NCBI GenBank assembly: GCA_041581635.1
Contig: JBFICW010000011.1
Location: 8,427-72,426 of the forward strand
Reading direction: 5' to 3'
DNA: 64,000 nucleotides
DNA from: Porticoccus sp041581635
GTDB lineage: Bacteria > Pseudomonadota > Gammaproteobacteria > Pseudomonadales > Porticoccaceae
The first letter of the stretch is position 1. Each line of letters starts with the position of its first letter. The position numbers were made by a program, and so were the translations under genes. Shown here in pieces: positions 51,930-60,227 of this stretch. The notes beneath the pieces are model-generated. The model saw only the letters and a list, made by a program, of their open reading frames with translations, was not told the origin of the DNA and searched no databases.

Positions 51930-54209
51930 ATGAATAATACAGTGAATTTAGAAGGTGATGTACAGGATCAGGAACTGATCCAGAAGTTCCTTAAGGACAC
52001 GACTCTCTTCTTGGGTCCAGACCCAGAAATTATGCGTGATCACAGCATCATGCCGCGAACTTCAAGCGAAGAAGAGTGCATGGAGCGGTTTACTGATCTT
52101 AACCAGATTTCTTCCATTCGTGACCGATTGCAGTCGGCCTGTGAAGAAGGTTTTGAAATGGTAGAGCAGATGGGTGCAGCACCTGGTGCAAAGTGGGGCG
52201 ATATCATTACTGGCATTTACTCAGCGTCAGGTGACTTGACTATTGGTAGTGCTGGCGGTGTATTGATCTTCTCCGCATTGGTTCACCATCCAATCAAATT
52301 CATCATCAAAAACTGGATTGATGAAAAGACTGTTGGTGTTAAGGAAGGTGATGGTTTTATCCATAACGATTCTCGTTACGGTAACGTACACAACACTGAC
52401 CAAAGCATGATTTTGCCAGTGTTCCATGAAGGCCGGTTGATTTGCTGGGTAGCCTCGACAGTTCACGAAGGTGAAAACGGTGCGATTGAGCCAGGTGGTA
52501 TGCCTTCTATGGCAGAGACTTCTTTTGATGAGGGACTGAAAATGTCTCCATTTAAAGTGGTTGAAAACTATCAAATCAAGCGTGACATTTTGACTTTCTT
52601 GCAGAACTCAGTACGTGAGCCAAAACTGCAATACGAAGATATGAAAGTGAAACTCTTCGCCTGTATGCGCCTTGAAAAGCGTATTAAAGAAGTTTTTGAA
52701 ACTGATGGCCCAGATGCGCTGACAGCCTGTCTACGCTATACCAATGAGAGCGTGGTGACAGAAGTTCGCCGTCGTATTTCTGAATGGCCAGATATGACTG
52801 TTCGTACTCAGACTATTATGGATAGTACTCTGCGTGAAAATGCATTGTTGAAAATCAATCTGGCTGTGACGAAGAAAGGTGATCGCCTCATCTTTGACTT
52901 TAGCGGAACCAGCCCAGAATTGACTAACCGTGCCATCAACACTCAGTTGCCAGGTATGAAAGGCATGGTAGGTCAGGCCTTTATGAATCACATTTGGCCT
53001 GATTTGCCTCGTGGCCAAGCGGGTCTTTCTCCCATTGAGTTTGTCACCCAGGAAGGCACGCTGGTTGATTGTTCGTATGCGGCACCCAACTCTCAGAGTT
53101 TGATGTCCATCTTCCACAGTTTTACTGTGGCCCAGCATGCGACGGCGAAATTCCTGTACAGCTGTCCAGATAAGTACACTCGTGTTCTAGCGCCCTGGCA
53201 CAACATGATCAATACCTTCATTTGGGGTGGTGTTAACCAGCATGGTGAAACACTGGGTAATCTATGTGCGGACCTTAACGGCATGGGCGGTGGTGCTCGT
53301 ATGGATCGTGATGGTGAGCATGCTCTGTCACCAATTTTCGCGACCATGGCAGACATCGGTGAGCAGGAAATGAACGAAGAGGAAGTACCTTTCCTTCAGT
53401 TGGTTTCGAAGAAGATGACCACCAATACTCAAGCGCCGGGTAAGTACCGTGGCGGTATGGGTTACAGCATGATTGCTTCTACAAAAGATAGCGAGCAATG
53501 GGGCTTTATGACGACCACTCAGGGTTCTAAAGCGCCTACCATTCAAGGTTTGTTTGGTGGCTATGCTAGCGGTTCATATCCGCTGTGTAAGGTAAAGGGT
53601 GTGGACGTTTATGACGTGTTGCTGACAAACCCTGAGCAGTTCAAGCACAGTATTGATGAAATCATGAACGAGCAATCACTTGTGGGTGCTGAATATACTA
53701 CTCATCACATGGGTATGGGTTTCGATATCTCCAAGCGTGGTGACTTGTACATGATCTCTCAGGGTTCTGGTGGTGGTTATGGTGATCCTCTTGAGCGTGA
53801 CCCAGAATATGTGATCATGGATATTGAAGAAGGTCTGATTACTCCAGACTGGGCGAAGAAACTCTACAAAGTTGAGTTTAATGAAGCTACTCTCGCTCTG
53901 GACATGGAAGCAACAGAGAAACTTCGCGCTGATTATCGTGAAACACGCAAAAAGCAGGGCTTGCCTTACGCTGAATTCGTTAAGAAGCATGTTAAGGATA
54001 CACCTCCAGCAGATATTCCATTCTATGGTTCTTGGAATGGGGATAATGAGGTTGTTTATGCAGGCAACCCTAATGACAAGCGAGATGCCAACAATCCTGG
54101 TCCTATTTATGTCACACATCCAAAAGATGTTAGGATTAATGAACTGGAAGCCGAGCTTGAAGCAGTAAGAAAACAAGCTGGTATTCCTTCACAGGATACA
54201 AGGAAATAA
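51930..54209 (+). CDS. HyuB-type subunit of acetophenone-carboxylase-like enzyme
   Basis: 759 residues (~84 kDa) of the hydantoinase B/oxoprolinase family. Family features: GAAPGAKWGDIITGIYSASGD near residue 75, IIKNWIDEKTVGVKEGDGFIHND with the metal-binding region, NGMGGGARMDRDGEHA near 450 and QGSGGGYGDPLERDPE near 615. The last ~100 residues, with RINELEAELEAVRKQAG, are a charged extension. In the known enzyme this subunit houses the carboxylation site. It starts 15 bases after the previous stop and ends one base before the next start. Confidence 0.83.
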   Translation: MNNTVNLEGDVQDQELIQKFLKDTTLFLGPDPEIMRDHSIMPRTSSEEECMERFTDLNQISSIRDRLQSACEEGFEMVEQMGAAPGAKWGDIITGIYSASGDLTIGSAGGVLIFSALVHHPIKFIIKNWIDEKTVGVKEGDGFIHNDSRYGNVHNTDQSMILPVFHEGRLICWVASTVHEGENGAIEPGGMPSMAETSFDEGLKMSPFKVVENYQIKRDILTFLQNSVREPKLQYEDMKVKLFACMRLEKRIKEVFETDGPDALTACLRYTNESVVTEVRRRISEWPDMTVRTQTIMDSTLRENALLKINLAVTKKGDRLIFDFSGTSPELTNRAINTQLPGMKGMVGQAFMNHIWPDLPRGQAGLSPIEFVTQEGTLVDCSYAAPNSQSLMSIFHSFTVAQHATAKFLYSCPDKYTRVLAPWHNMINTFIWGGVNQHGETLGNLCADLNGMGGGARMDRDGEHALSPIFATMADIGEQEMNEEEVPFLQLVSKKMTTNTQAPGKYRGGMGYSMIASTKDSEQWGFMTTTQGSKAPTIQGLFGGYASGSYPLCKVKGVDVYDVLLTNPEQFKHSIDEIMNEQSLVGAEYTTHHMGMGFDISKRGDLYMISQGSGGGYGDPLERDPEYVIMDIEEGLITPDWAKKLYKVEFNEATLALDMEATEKLRADYRETRKKQGLPYAEFVKKHVKDTPPADIPFYGSWNGDNEVVYAGNPNDKRDANNPGPIYVTHPKDVRINELEAELEAVRKQAGIPSQDTRK

Positions 54210-54210
54210 T

Positions 54211-55065
54211 ATGGCACTAGACCTAGTCTCATACCTAAAGTCGGGGGATTCGTCCCCCCGCCTTTGGGTTAACTTTAATGAGTACACTAAAAAGCTTTTG
54301 CTGGGTGAGGGTGAAAACCCTTGGACCACACCCGCTGCCTATATGTCTTTTTATGGGCAGGCTCATGGTTTGGTGAAAGCTGACGTGGTTGTGCTTGATG
54401 TATGGGATCTGTTTCAGCACTGGATGGAGGAGGATGAAAAAGCCATCCCATCTATGGCTGAAAAGGGTCGTCTGACTTATGCGCTAAAAACCATGCTGGA
54501 AGCTTTTGCTCCGAGAGAGTTGTTGGCTGAAGTCATTACTGCTGTGAGCAATAACTATGGGGGTTCAACCCCTATAGTTTTGGTTGTTCCTTCACCGCGG
54601 TCTCTTTTGGTCAAAGCTCATAAGGCTGCCACAGGAAAAGATGCCGAGCCGGAAGAAATGGCGATAGATACTGCTGGTATGTATTTGGCTGATTTTCTTC
54701 GCTATTTCAGTGAAACGGACTTGTCTGGTGTGTTGTTGGTAGAAGATGAAAACTTGATGCCGAGTAGTACCGAAGAATTGTCCTGGTACCAGCCTGTGAT
54801 TAATATCGCTAAGCACTACCGTTGGGCTGTTGGTGTCCAGTTACCTTTTTCTGATGACGGTTTTAATGTGCCGGACGATGTGGGTTTTGCAATTACTCCA
54901 GCTGGGTCTGCTATTTCAGCAAACACACTTGGTGTCGATATTAGCCAGCCTCTTTGGAGTGGTGGAGATATTGCTGGGAAAAGTGATGGCTTTTATTACT
55001 TCTCTATTCCAGCAGATGCAAAACCAGAGTCTGTTCTTGAGACAATTTCAAATCTGAAAAAATAA
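54211..55065 (+). CDS. Fifth subunit (ApcE-like, ~31 kDa) of the carboxylase
   Basis: 284 residues with no signal peptide or membrane helix. It has no widely shared domain that can be named from sequence. An aspartate-rich segment VVVLDVWDLFQHWMEEDE lies near residue 60 and an alternating region VVLDV ... IVLVV ... GVLLVEDEN suggests an alpha/beta fold. Acetophenone carboxylase of Aromatoleum aromaticum has a fifth, ~34 kDa subunit that is needed for activity and loosely bound. Position (directly after HyuB, one base apart) and size match, so ApcE-like is inferred, not proved. Confidence 0.6.
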   Translation: MALDLVSYLKSGDSSPRLWVNFNEYTKKLLLGEGENPWTTPAAYMSFYGQAHGLVKADVVVLDVWDLFQHWMEEDEKAIPSMAEKGRLTYALKTMLEAFAPRELLAEVITAVSNNYGGSTPIVLVVPSPRSLLVKAHKAATGKDAEPEEMAIDTAGMYLADFLRYFSETDLSGVLLVEDENLMPSSTEELSWYQPVINIAKHYRWAVGVQLPFSDDGFNVPDDVGFAITPAGSAISANTLGVDISQPLWSGGDIAGKSDGFYYFSIPADAKPESVLETISNLKK

Positions 55066-55079
55066 TTTGGGATCTTGAG

Positions 55080-56684
55080 ATGCGGCTCGTCGATTTTCTG
55101 GATCATAGCTCTGCAAACCTGCCTCTTGATGCTGACAATCAAGTCAGCTCAGGGGCAGGGTTTTATGATCTCGGTAATAATGTGTCCCTGAGTTACCCAG
55201 AGATGGTGAATGCTTCTATCCACTTGGCGGAAGCATTAAGGCAAAAAGGGGTAAAAGCTCAGGACGTGGTGGCTACTTATGCACCCAACTCCGTGGCTGC
55301 TTATTGCTGTATCTTTGCGATTTCTCGCATAGGTGCAGTTTGGTTGCCCCTTAATGTTAGAAACACATTAGATGCTAACTTAAAGCTGATCGATAAGTCT
55401 GGAGCAGCCTTGTTGTTTCTGGATGAAGGGATTGCTGCTCAGCATCCTGAATTGTCTAAGTTTTTTGGTAAAGATAAATTGATTTTCCTCGATGGCCAGC
55501 AAGTTGCTGGCCGGGCTTTTTCTTCTCTCAGGAAGGCGCCTGAGGGTGGTAACAAAAGCGATAAAAAAACATGCTCATCTGAGCGTGGTCATGATGACCG
55601 CACTGTCTCGTTGTTTGCTACAGGTGGTACGACAGGTGATTCCAAACTTGCCGAATGGAGTACTGCTACTTGGGAGACAATGGTTGCTATCCAGCAGGAG
55701 TTAATGCCGCCACCGGATATACCCTCTTGTTATTTAGTCTCTGCACCAATGTCTCATGCGGCAGGTATTGCATCGTTTGCGACCATCTTACAGGGCGGCT
55801 CAATTTTGGTGATGGATGGCATGGTGCCAGAAACGTTGCTGGCGACTATTGAAAAATATCGAGTGACAAGCTTGTTTTTACCGCCCACGGCCATTTATAT
55901 GTTGTTGGCCTATGAGAATGTTAGAAAGTACGACTACTCGAGTTTGCGCTATTTTTGGTATGCCGCGGCCCCCATGTCAGTTGAAAAGCTAAAAGAAGCT
56001 ATGTCGGTCTTTGGTCCAGTGATGGTGCAAACGTATGGCCAAGTAGAAGCGCCCATGATGTGTACATTTTTGTCTGCACAAGATCACGTTGAGGCGTTAG
56101 AAACGGGGAATGCTTCCATGTTGCGTTCGTGTGGCAAAACATCGCCACAAGTTGAATTGGCTATTATGGATGATGAGGGCCGTCAACTCCCGAGAGGGCA
56201 AGAGGGCGAGATTGCTGTCAAAGGTGATCTGTTGATGAAGGGGTATTATCAAAACCCTGAGGCAACTCAAGCCATTCGGTCTGAAGGGTGGCAGTTTACC
56301 GGTGATATCGGTGTTTTTGATGAAAATGGTTATCTGGCAATAGTCGATAGAAAGCGGGATATGATTATATCCGGTGGGTTTAATGTTTACCCCAGTGAAA
56401 TAGAGCAGTTGATTTGGGGGCTTCCGGCGATAAAGGATTGTGCTGTTATCGGTGTGCCTGATGAAAAGTGGGGAGAGCAGGTTACGGCTGTGGTTGAGCT
56501 GAAGGATTCCACTTGCGCTCCTACCGAGCAAGAAATTATTCAATACTGTAAAGAAAAATTAGGCAGTGTTAAGGCGCCTAAGCAGGTGCTATTTTGGGAT
56601 GAGTTGCCCCGAAGCCCTGTGGGAAAAGTCCTGAAAAAAGAAATTCGTAAAGTGTTTTGGGACGATAAGGGTCGGAATATTTAA
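55080..56684 (+). CDS. AMP-dependent acyl-CoA synthetase (beta-keto acid-CoA ligase candidate)
   Basis: 534 residues of the ANL superfamily. ATP loop ATGGTTGDSKLAEW near residue 185, YGQVEAPM near 320, WQFTGDIGVFDENGYLAIVDR near 405, and the catalytic Lys in SPVGKVLKKEIRK near the C-terminus. In the ethylbenzene pathway of Aromatoleum the carboxylase is followed by benzoylacetate-CoA ligase; a beta-keto acid-CoA ligase is therefore the expected role. It starts 14 bases after the fifth subunit, in one transcription unit. Confidence 0.85.
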   Translation: MRLVDFLDHSSANLPLDADNQVSSGAGFYDLGNNVSLSYPEMVNASIHLAEALRQKGVKAQDVVATYAPNSVAAYCCIFAISRIGAVWLPLNVRNTLDANLKLIDKSGAALLFLDEGIAAQHPELSKFFGKDKLIFLDGQQVAGRAFSSLRKAPEGGNKSDKKTCSSERGHDDRTVSLFATGGTTGDSKLAEWSTATWETMVAIQQELMPPPDIPSCYLVSAPMSHAAGIASFATILQGGSILVMDGMVPETLLATIEKYRVTSLFLPPTAIYMLLAYENVRKYDYSSLRYFWYAAAPMSVEKLKEAMSVFGPVMVQTYGQVEAPMMCTFLSAQDHVEALETGNASMLRSCGKTSPQVELAIMDDEGRQLPRGQEGEIAVKGDLLMKGYYQNPEATQAIRSEGWQFTGDIGVFDENGYLAIVDRKRDMIISGGFNVYPSEIEQLIWGLPAIKDCAVIGVPDEKWGEQVTAVVELKDSTCAPTEQEIIQYCKEKLGSVKAPKQVLFWDELPRSPVGKVLKKEIRKVFWDDKGRNI

Positions 56685-56796
56685 GTGTTTTGGCATGGCG
56701 TCCCTCTGTTGGATATTACTGCCTGATGCCGAATTTTAGGCCCTCTTTCGTTCTACCCATCTATAACATCTTGATAACTATGAGAGAGGTTACCCT

Positions 56797-58062
56797 GTGA
56801 AGGTTAGTATCGTTGGTGCATACAATACAAAATTTGGTGCGTTTGTTAAGCGTGACCGTGAAACAGGCGAAGTCGAGGACTTAAAGTCTTTTTATGAGCT
56901 GTTAATTGAGGCTGGTGCAGGTGCAATTGCCGATGCGGGGTTAGAGGCTAAAGATATTGATGCTATCTGGGTGGGTTCTTGCTCTCCTTCGTTGTTTGTT
57001 AACCAGGAGCATGTTGGACCCTTGGCCATAGAGATCGATCCAGAGGGGTTGCTGTTCAAGCCAACTACTCGAACCGAGGGGGCTTGTGCAACGTCTTCTC
57101 TGGCAATTTATAACGCAGCTTACGCAGTGGCTTCTGGGCGGTTTAAAAATGTACTGGCTCTAGGTGTTGAGAAAATGAGCTTGTTAAATACTCCAGGGGT
57201 CACCCATGCCTTGGCTTGTTGCTCCTACTGGCCAGATGAAGGGGCTGGTGGAATGACATTTCCTGGATTGTTTGCTGAGCTAGGGACTGCTTACCAGCAG
57301 AAACATGATATTTCCGACGACCAGCTACGAACTATGTTGGCGCACGTGTCTGCACTTAACTATCGCAACGGTATTCAAAACCCACTGGCGCATTTTGGCC
57401 CAGGTAGTTTGCCGGATAAAAATCAGCTCGTTACTGCGGAAGCTATCCTGAACTTGCCTGATTCAGGGAAGGGTAGCAATCCGATGATCGCTCCCCCCCT
57501 AAGGTTGCATGACTGTTCATTAATTACTGATGGTGCTGCGGCCGTGGTTTTGACATCGACAGAGAATGCCAAGTCTAACTTCAAAAATGCAGTTGAGCTA
57601 AGCGGCGTTGGGCATGTAACCGATCGAATGATGTTGAATGGGCGTCAAGGCAGGCTGCATGAGCTACAGGCAACAAAGGTTGCTGTCGGGCAGGCGTGCA
57701 CTGAAGCTGGTATCGGTATATCCGATCTGGATTTTGCAGAAGTACATGATTGTTTTACGGTGAATGAATTGCTCTGTGCTGAAGCAATTGGGCTTTCTAT
57801 GCCTGGTCGGGCCGGTTTCGATGTGATGGAGGGTAAGTTTGATCCCGATGGTAAATGTCCAATAAATCTGTCGGGCGGTCTTAAAGCGAAAGGGCATCCC
57901 GTTGGTGCGACGGGTGCATCCATGCATGCGCTGGCCTATAAGCAGTTAACCGGCGCACCCATTGGCGTGGCAGCTAAAGGAACGCCGGAAGTTGCAATGA
58001 CGGTTAACATTGGTGGCTCTGGTGTCACTAACTGCGTCTCAGTCCTTCGTCGAATACAGTAA
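56797..58062 (+). CDS. Thiolase family acetyl-CoA acyltransferase
   Basis: 421 residues from a GTG with GAGAGG upstream. Thiolase fold with the nucleophile Cys in EGACATSSLAI near residue 97, HDCFTVNELL near 315, and AKGHPVGATGASM with the catalytic His near 366. The C-terminal NIGGSGVTNCVSVLRR is of the SCP2-like/archaeal acetyltransferase branch rather than the FadA branch. Would cleave a beta-ketoacyl-CoA to acetyl-CoA and a shortened acyl-CoA. Same strand as the ligase gene, 112 bases on. Confidence 0.88.
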   Translation: MKVSIVGAYNTKFGAFVKRDRETGEVEDLKSFYELLIEAGAGAIADAGLEAKDIDAIWVGSCSPSLFVNQEHVGPLAIEIDPEGLLFKPTTRTEGACATSSLAIYNAAYAVASGRFKNVLALGVEKMSLLNTPGVTHALACCSYWPDEGAGGMTFPGLFAELGTAYQQKHDISDDQLRTMLAHVSALNYRNGIQNPLAHFGPGSLPDKNQLVTAEAILNLPDSGKGSNPMIAPPLRLHDCSLITDGAAAVVLTSTENAKSNFKNAVELSGVGHVTDRMMLNGRQGRLHELQATKVAVGQACTEAGIGISDLDFAEVHDCFTVNELLCAEAIGLSMPGRAGFDVMEGKFDPDGKCPINLSGGLKAKGHPVGATGASMHALAYKQLTGAPIGVAAKGTPEVAMTVNIGGSGVTNCVSVLRRIQ

Positions 58063-58119
58063 TATATTTACCGAGTGTAATATGGCTTGTAACTAAACAG
58101 GTACATATTTTACGAAATG

Positions 58120-58140
58120 GCCCCTCTTAGAATGAGGGGC
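58120..58140 (+). terminator. Stem-loop after the thiolase gene
   Basis: GCCCCTC / GAGGGGC with a seven-base loop, 57 bases after the stop. It is followed by TTGCTT rather than a real T-run, so it may slow or partly stop transcription before the SDR gene. Confidence 0.4.
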
Positions 58141-58345
58141 TTGCTTCATATGTTGTGAATTGTTCTCTGAACCGAACCTTGTTGGGCCATCAATAGGCAA
58201 TTATCAAAAAGAAGGTTTGTATTTTAAGTGCCGTTGAGTTATTTATTGATGTGTAAACTTAGAGCCTGTGGTACTCGCAAGCTTTAACGGTTGTTTAAGC
58301 GCGGGTTACTCCAGGGTTTTATTAGTCAAATCATGGAGTCTTGAC

Positions 58346-59068
58346 ATGTCTAAGGTAGCCTTGGTCACTGGGGGAACAAGAGGGATTGGCGAAGCAATTG
58401 CTGTGGAGCTTAAACAAGCTGGTTATGACGCTGTATCTAATTATGCCAGTAATGATGAAAGTGCTAGAGCATTTAATGAGCGAACGGGAATCCCCATATA
58501 CAAGTTTGACGTATCTGATTTTAATGCGTGTAAAACAGGAATAGAGGTCATTGAGCGGGATCATGGCCCGGTAGCAGTTCTGGTCAATAATGCGGGAATA
58601 ACCAGAGATACGACCATGCACCGCATGACCCCTGAAGCATGGCAGGCAGTTTTGGATACAAATTTGGGGTCTTGCTTTAATTTGTGCCGCTGTGTGATAG
58701 AGAACATGAGAGAGAACAAATTCGGGCGCATCGTAAATATTGGTTCTGTTAATGGTCAGGCGGGGCAATATGGTCAAGTGAACTATGCTGCAGCCAAATC
58801 TGGTATTCATGGATTCACTAAGGCGTTGGCTTTAGAAAGCGCTTCTCGTGGTATTACAGTGAACGCCATCGCGCCAGGCTATGTGGATACCGACATGGTG
58901 CGAAATGTGCCAGCGGATGTTCTCGAGAAAATTATCGCGACAATCCCTGTGGGGCGATTAGGTACAGCACATGATATAGCTCGGTCGGTACTATTTTTAG
59001 TTTCCGATGAGGGCGGTTTTATTACCGGCTCTACCCTATCCATTAATGGTGGTCAGCACATGTATTAA
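58346..59068 (+). CDS. phbB: Acetoacetyl-CoA reductase-like SDR (PhbB family)
   Basis: 240 residues from the ATG with GGAG upstream; the frame is open farther but without similarity. SDR with nucleotide motif GGTRGIGEAIA, NNAG, active-site Ser in GSVNGQ, and YAAAK (Tyr and Lys of the catalytic set). PhbB-like features are MHRMTPEAWQAVLDTNLGSCFN, SVNGQAGQYGQVNYAAAKSG and the ending INGGQHMY. It would reduce acetoacetyl-CoA to 3-hydroxybutyryl-CoA with NADPH. A secondary-alcohol dehydrogenase is an alternative. Confidence 0.82.
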   Translation: MSKVALVTGGTRGIGEAIAVELKQAGYDAVSNYASNDESARAFNERTGIPIYKFDVSDFNACKTGIEVIERDHGPVAVLVNNAGITRDTTMHRMTPEAWQAVLDTNLGSCFNLCRCVIENMRENKFGRIVNIGSVNGQAGQYGQVNYAAAKSGIHGFTKALALESASRGITVNAIAPGYVDTDMVRNVPADVLEKIIATIPVGRLGTAHDIARSVLFLVSDEGGFITGSTLSINGGQHMY

Positions 59069-59098
59069 GCCTGACTTTCTCAGTGCTTCCTTGTGATA

Positions 59099-59114
59099 TG
59101 GCTTACCCAGGGCT
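59099..59114 (+). promoter_or_regulatory. Weak sigma-54-like element before the MDR gene
   Basis: TGGCTT-ACCCA-GGGCT keeps the GG-N10-GC spacing of a -24/-12 promoter but departs from consensus at other positions. Transcription would start near 59125, just before GGAGGT. Treat as tentative. Confidence 0.25.
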
Positions 59115-59140
59115 TTGTTTTTATCACGAGGAGGTAGCTG

Positions 59141-60133
59141 ATGAAGGCTGCGATATTTAATGCTTTAGGTTCTGCTGAAGATGTTTTGGTTATTTCTGAG
59201 GTGGAAGAACCATCGCTGGCACACGGAGAGGTGTTAGTTCGTATACATCGTTCTGCGGTTAACCCTTCTGATGTAAAAAAACGTGCGGGCGCTTTCCCCG
59301 ACTTGCTGAATGATGGGTTTATTATCCCCCATAGCGATGGGGCTGGTGTTATTGAGGCCGTGGGGCATGGGGTTCCCTTTTCACGTATTGGTGAGAGAGT
59401 GTGGGTCTACCAGGCTCAGTATGCTCGTCGTTTTGGTACGGCGGCCGAGTATGTAGCACTACCTACAAATAGAGCTGTTGCTCTTCCTGATTCAGCAGGT
59501 TTTGACGATGGGACATGCATGGGTATACCTGCCATGACTGCACATCGTTGTATTTTTTCAGATGGCCCTGTGGCAGATAAAACAATATTGATTACTGGTG
59601 GTGCTGGCAGAGTAGGGCACTATGCCATTCAGTGGGCGAAGCATGCCGGAGCTCAAGTTATTGCTACTGCCAGTAATGCGCAGGCTGCAGAGCACTGCTT
59701 TGCAGCAGGAGCGGATGCTGTTTGCCCGCATAGTGGTGAGGAGTTCACACAGTTAATTTCTGAAATGACCCGTGGCAGAGGGGTTGATAGAGTCGTTGAT
59801 GGTGAGTTTGGTGCCAACCTTCCTGTGCTTCTGGATGTTGTGCGTGAAGGTGCAGTTATCGCCACTTATTCTTCAATGCAAGTACCGGAACCTGCTTTGC
59901 CGTTCAAGCGCATGATGTTTCTGGACCTTACTCTTCGTCTGGTGCTTGTCTATGCGATGCCGGAATTGGCTAAGAAAAAGGCCGTAGATGATATCTCTAT
60001 GTACCTTGGTCGAGGTATGCTGCAGCATCGAATTGCTCACCGCCTACCCTTGGAGAAGATAGCTAAAGCACACCAGTTAATTGAGCAGGGTGGTTTTTAT
60101 GGGGCTGTCGTTTTAGACGTTGAAAATTCATAG
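59141..60133 (+). CDS. Zinc-independent MDR family NADPH:quinone oxidoreductase-like protein
   Basis: 330 residues. N-terminal GroES-like domain (HRSAVNPSDVKKRAG, HSDGAGVIEAVG) and a Rossmann domain with GGAGRVGHYAIQWAKHAGAQVIATAS near residue 150. The structural-zinc Cys cluster of alcohol dehydrogenases is absent, so it belongs to the QOR-type reductases. It may reduce an unsaturated ketone or acyl-CoA in this pathway; substrate unknown. It has a very strong ribosome site, GAGGAGGT, before the ATG. Confidence 0.82.
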   Translation: MKAAIFNALGSAEDVLVISEVEEPSLAHGEVLVRIHRSAVNPSDVKKRAGAFPDLLNDGFIIPHSDGAGVIEAVGHGVPFSRIGERVWVYQAQYARRFGTAAEYVALPTNRAVALPDSAGFDDGTCMGIPAMTAHRCIFSDGPVADKTILITGGAGRVGHYAIQWAKHAGAQVIATASNAQAAEHCFAAGADAVCPHSGEEFTQLISEMTRGRGVDRVVDGEFGANLPVLLDVVREGAVIATYSSMQVPEPALPFKRMMFLDLTLRLVLVYAMPELAKKKAVDDISMYLGRGMLQHRIAHRLPLEKIAKAHQLIEQGGFYGAVVLDVENS

Positions 60134-60227
60134 GGCTTCTTGGCTAGTGCTAATAATTAATACATTTCATTATTAAAGTAGCCTTTGTAATAAGCTTGTA
60201 TCTGGTCTTGATGAGTATGAGCTGATG

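Noticed and set aside
47327..54209. 5-oxoprolinase or N-methylhydantoinase operon
   Set aside because: Those have one HyuA and one HyuB; here there are two HyuA, a zinc-ribbon small subunit and a fifth gene, followed by a CoA ligase and a thiolase.
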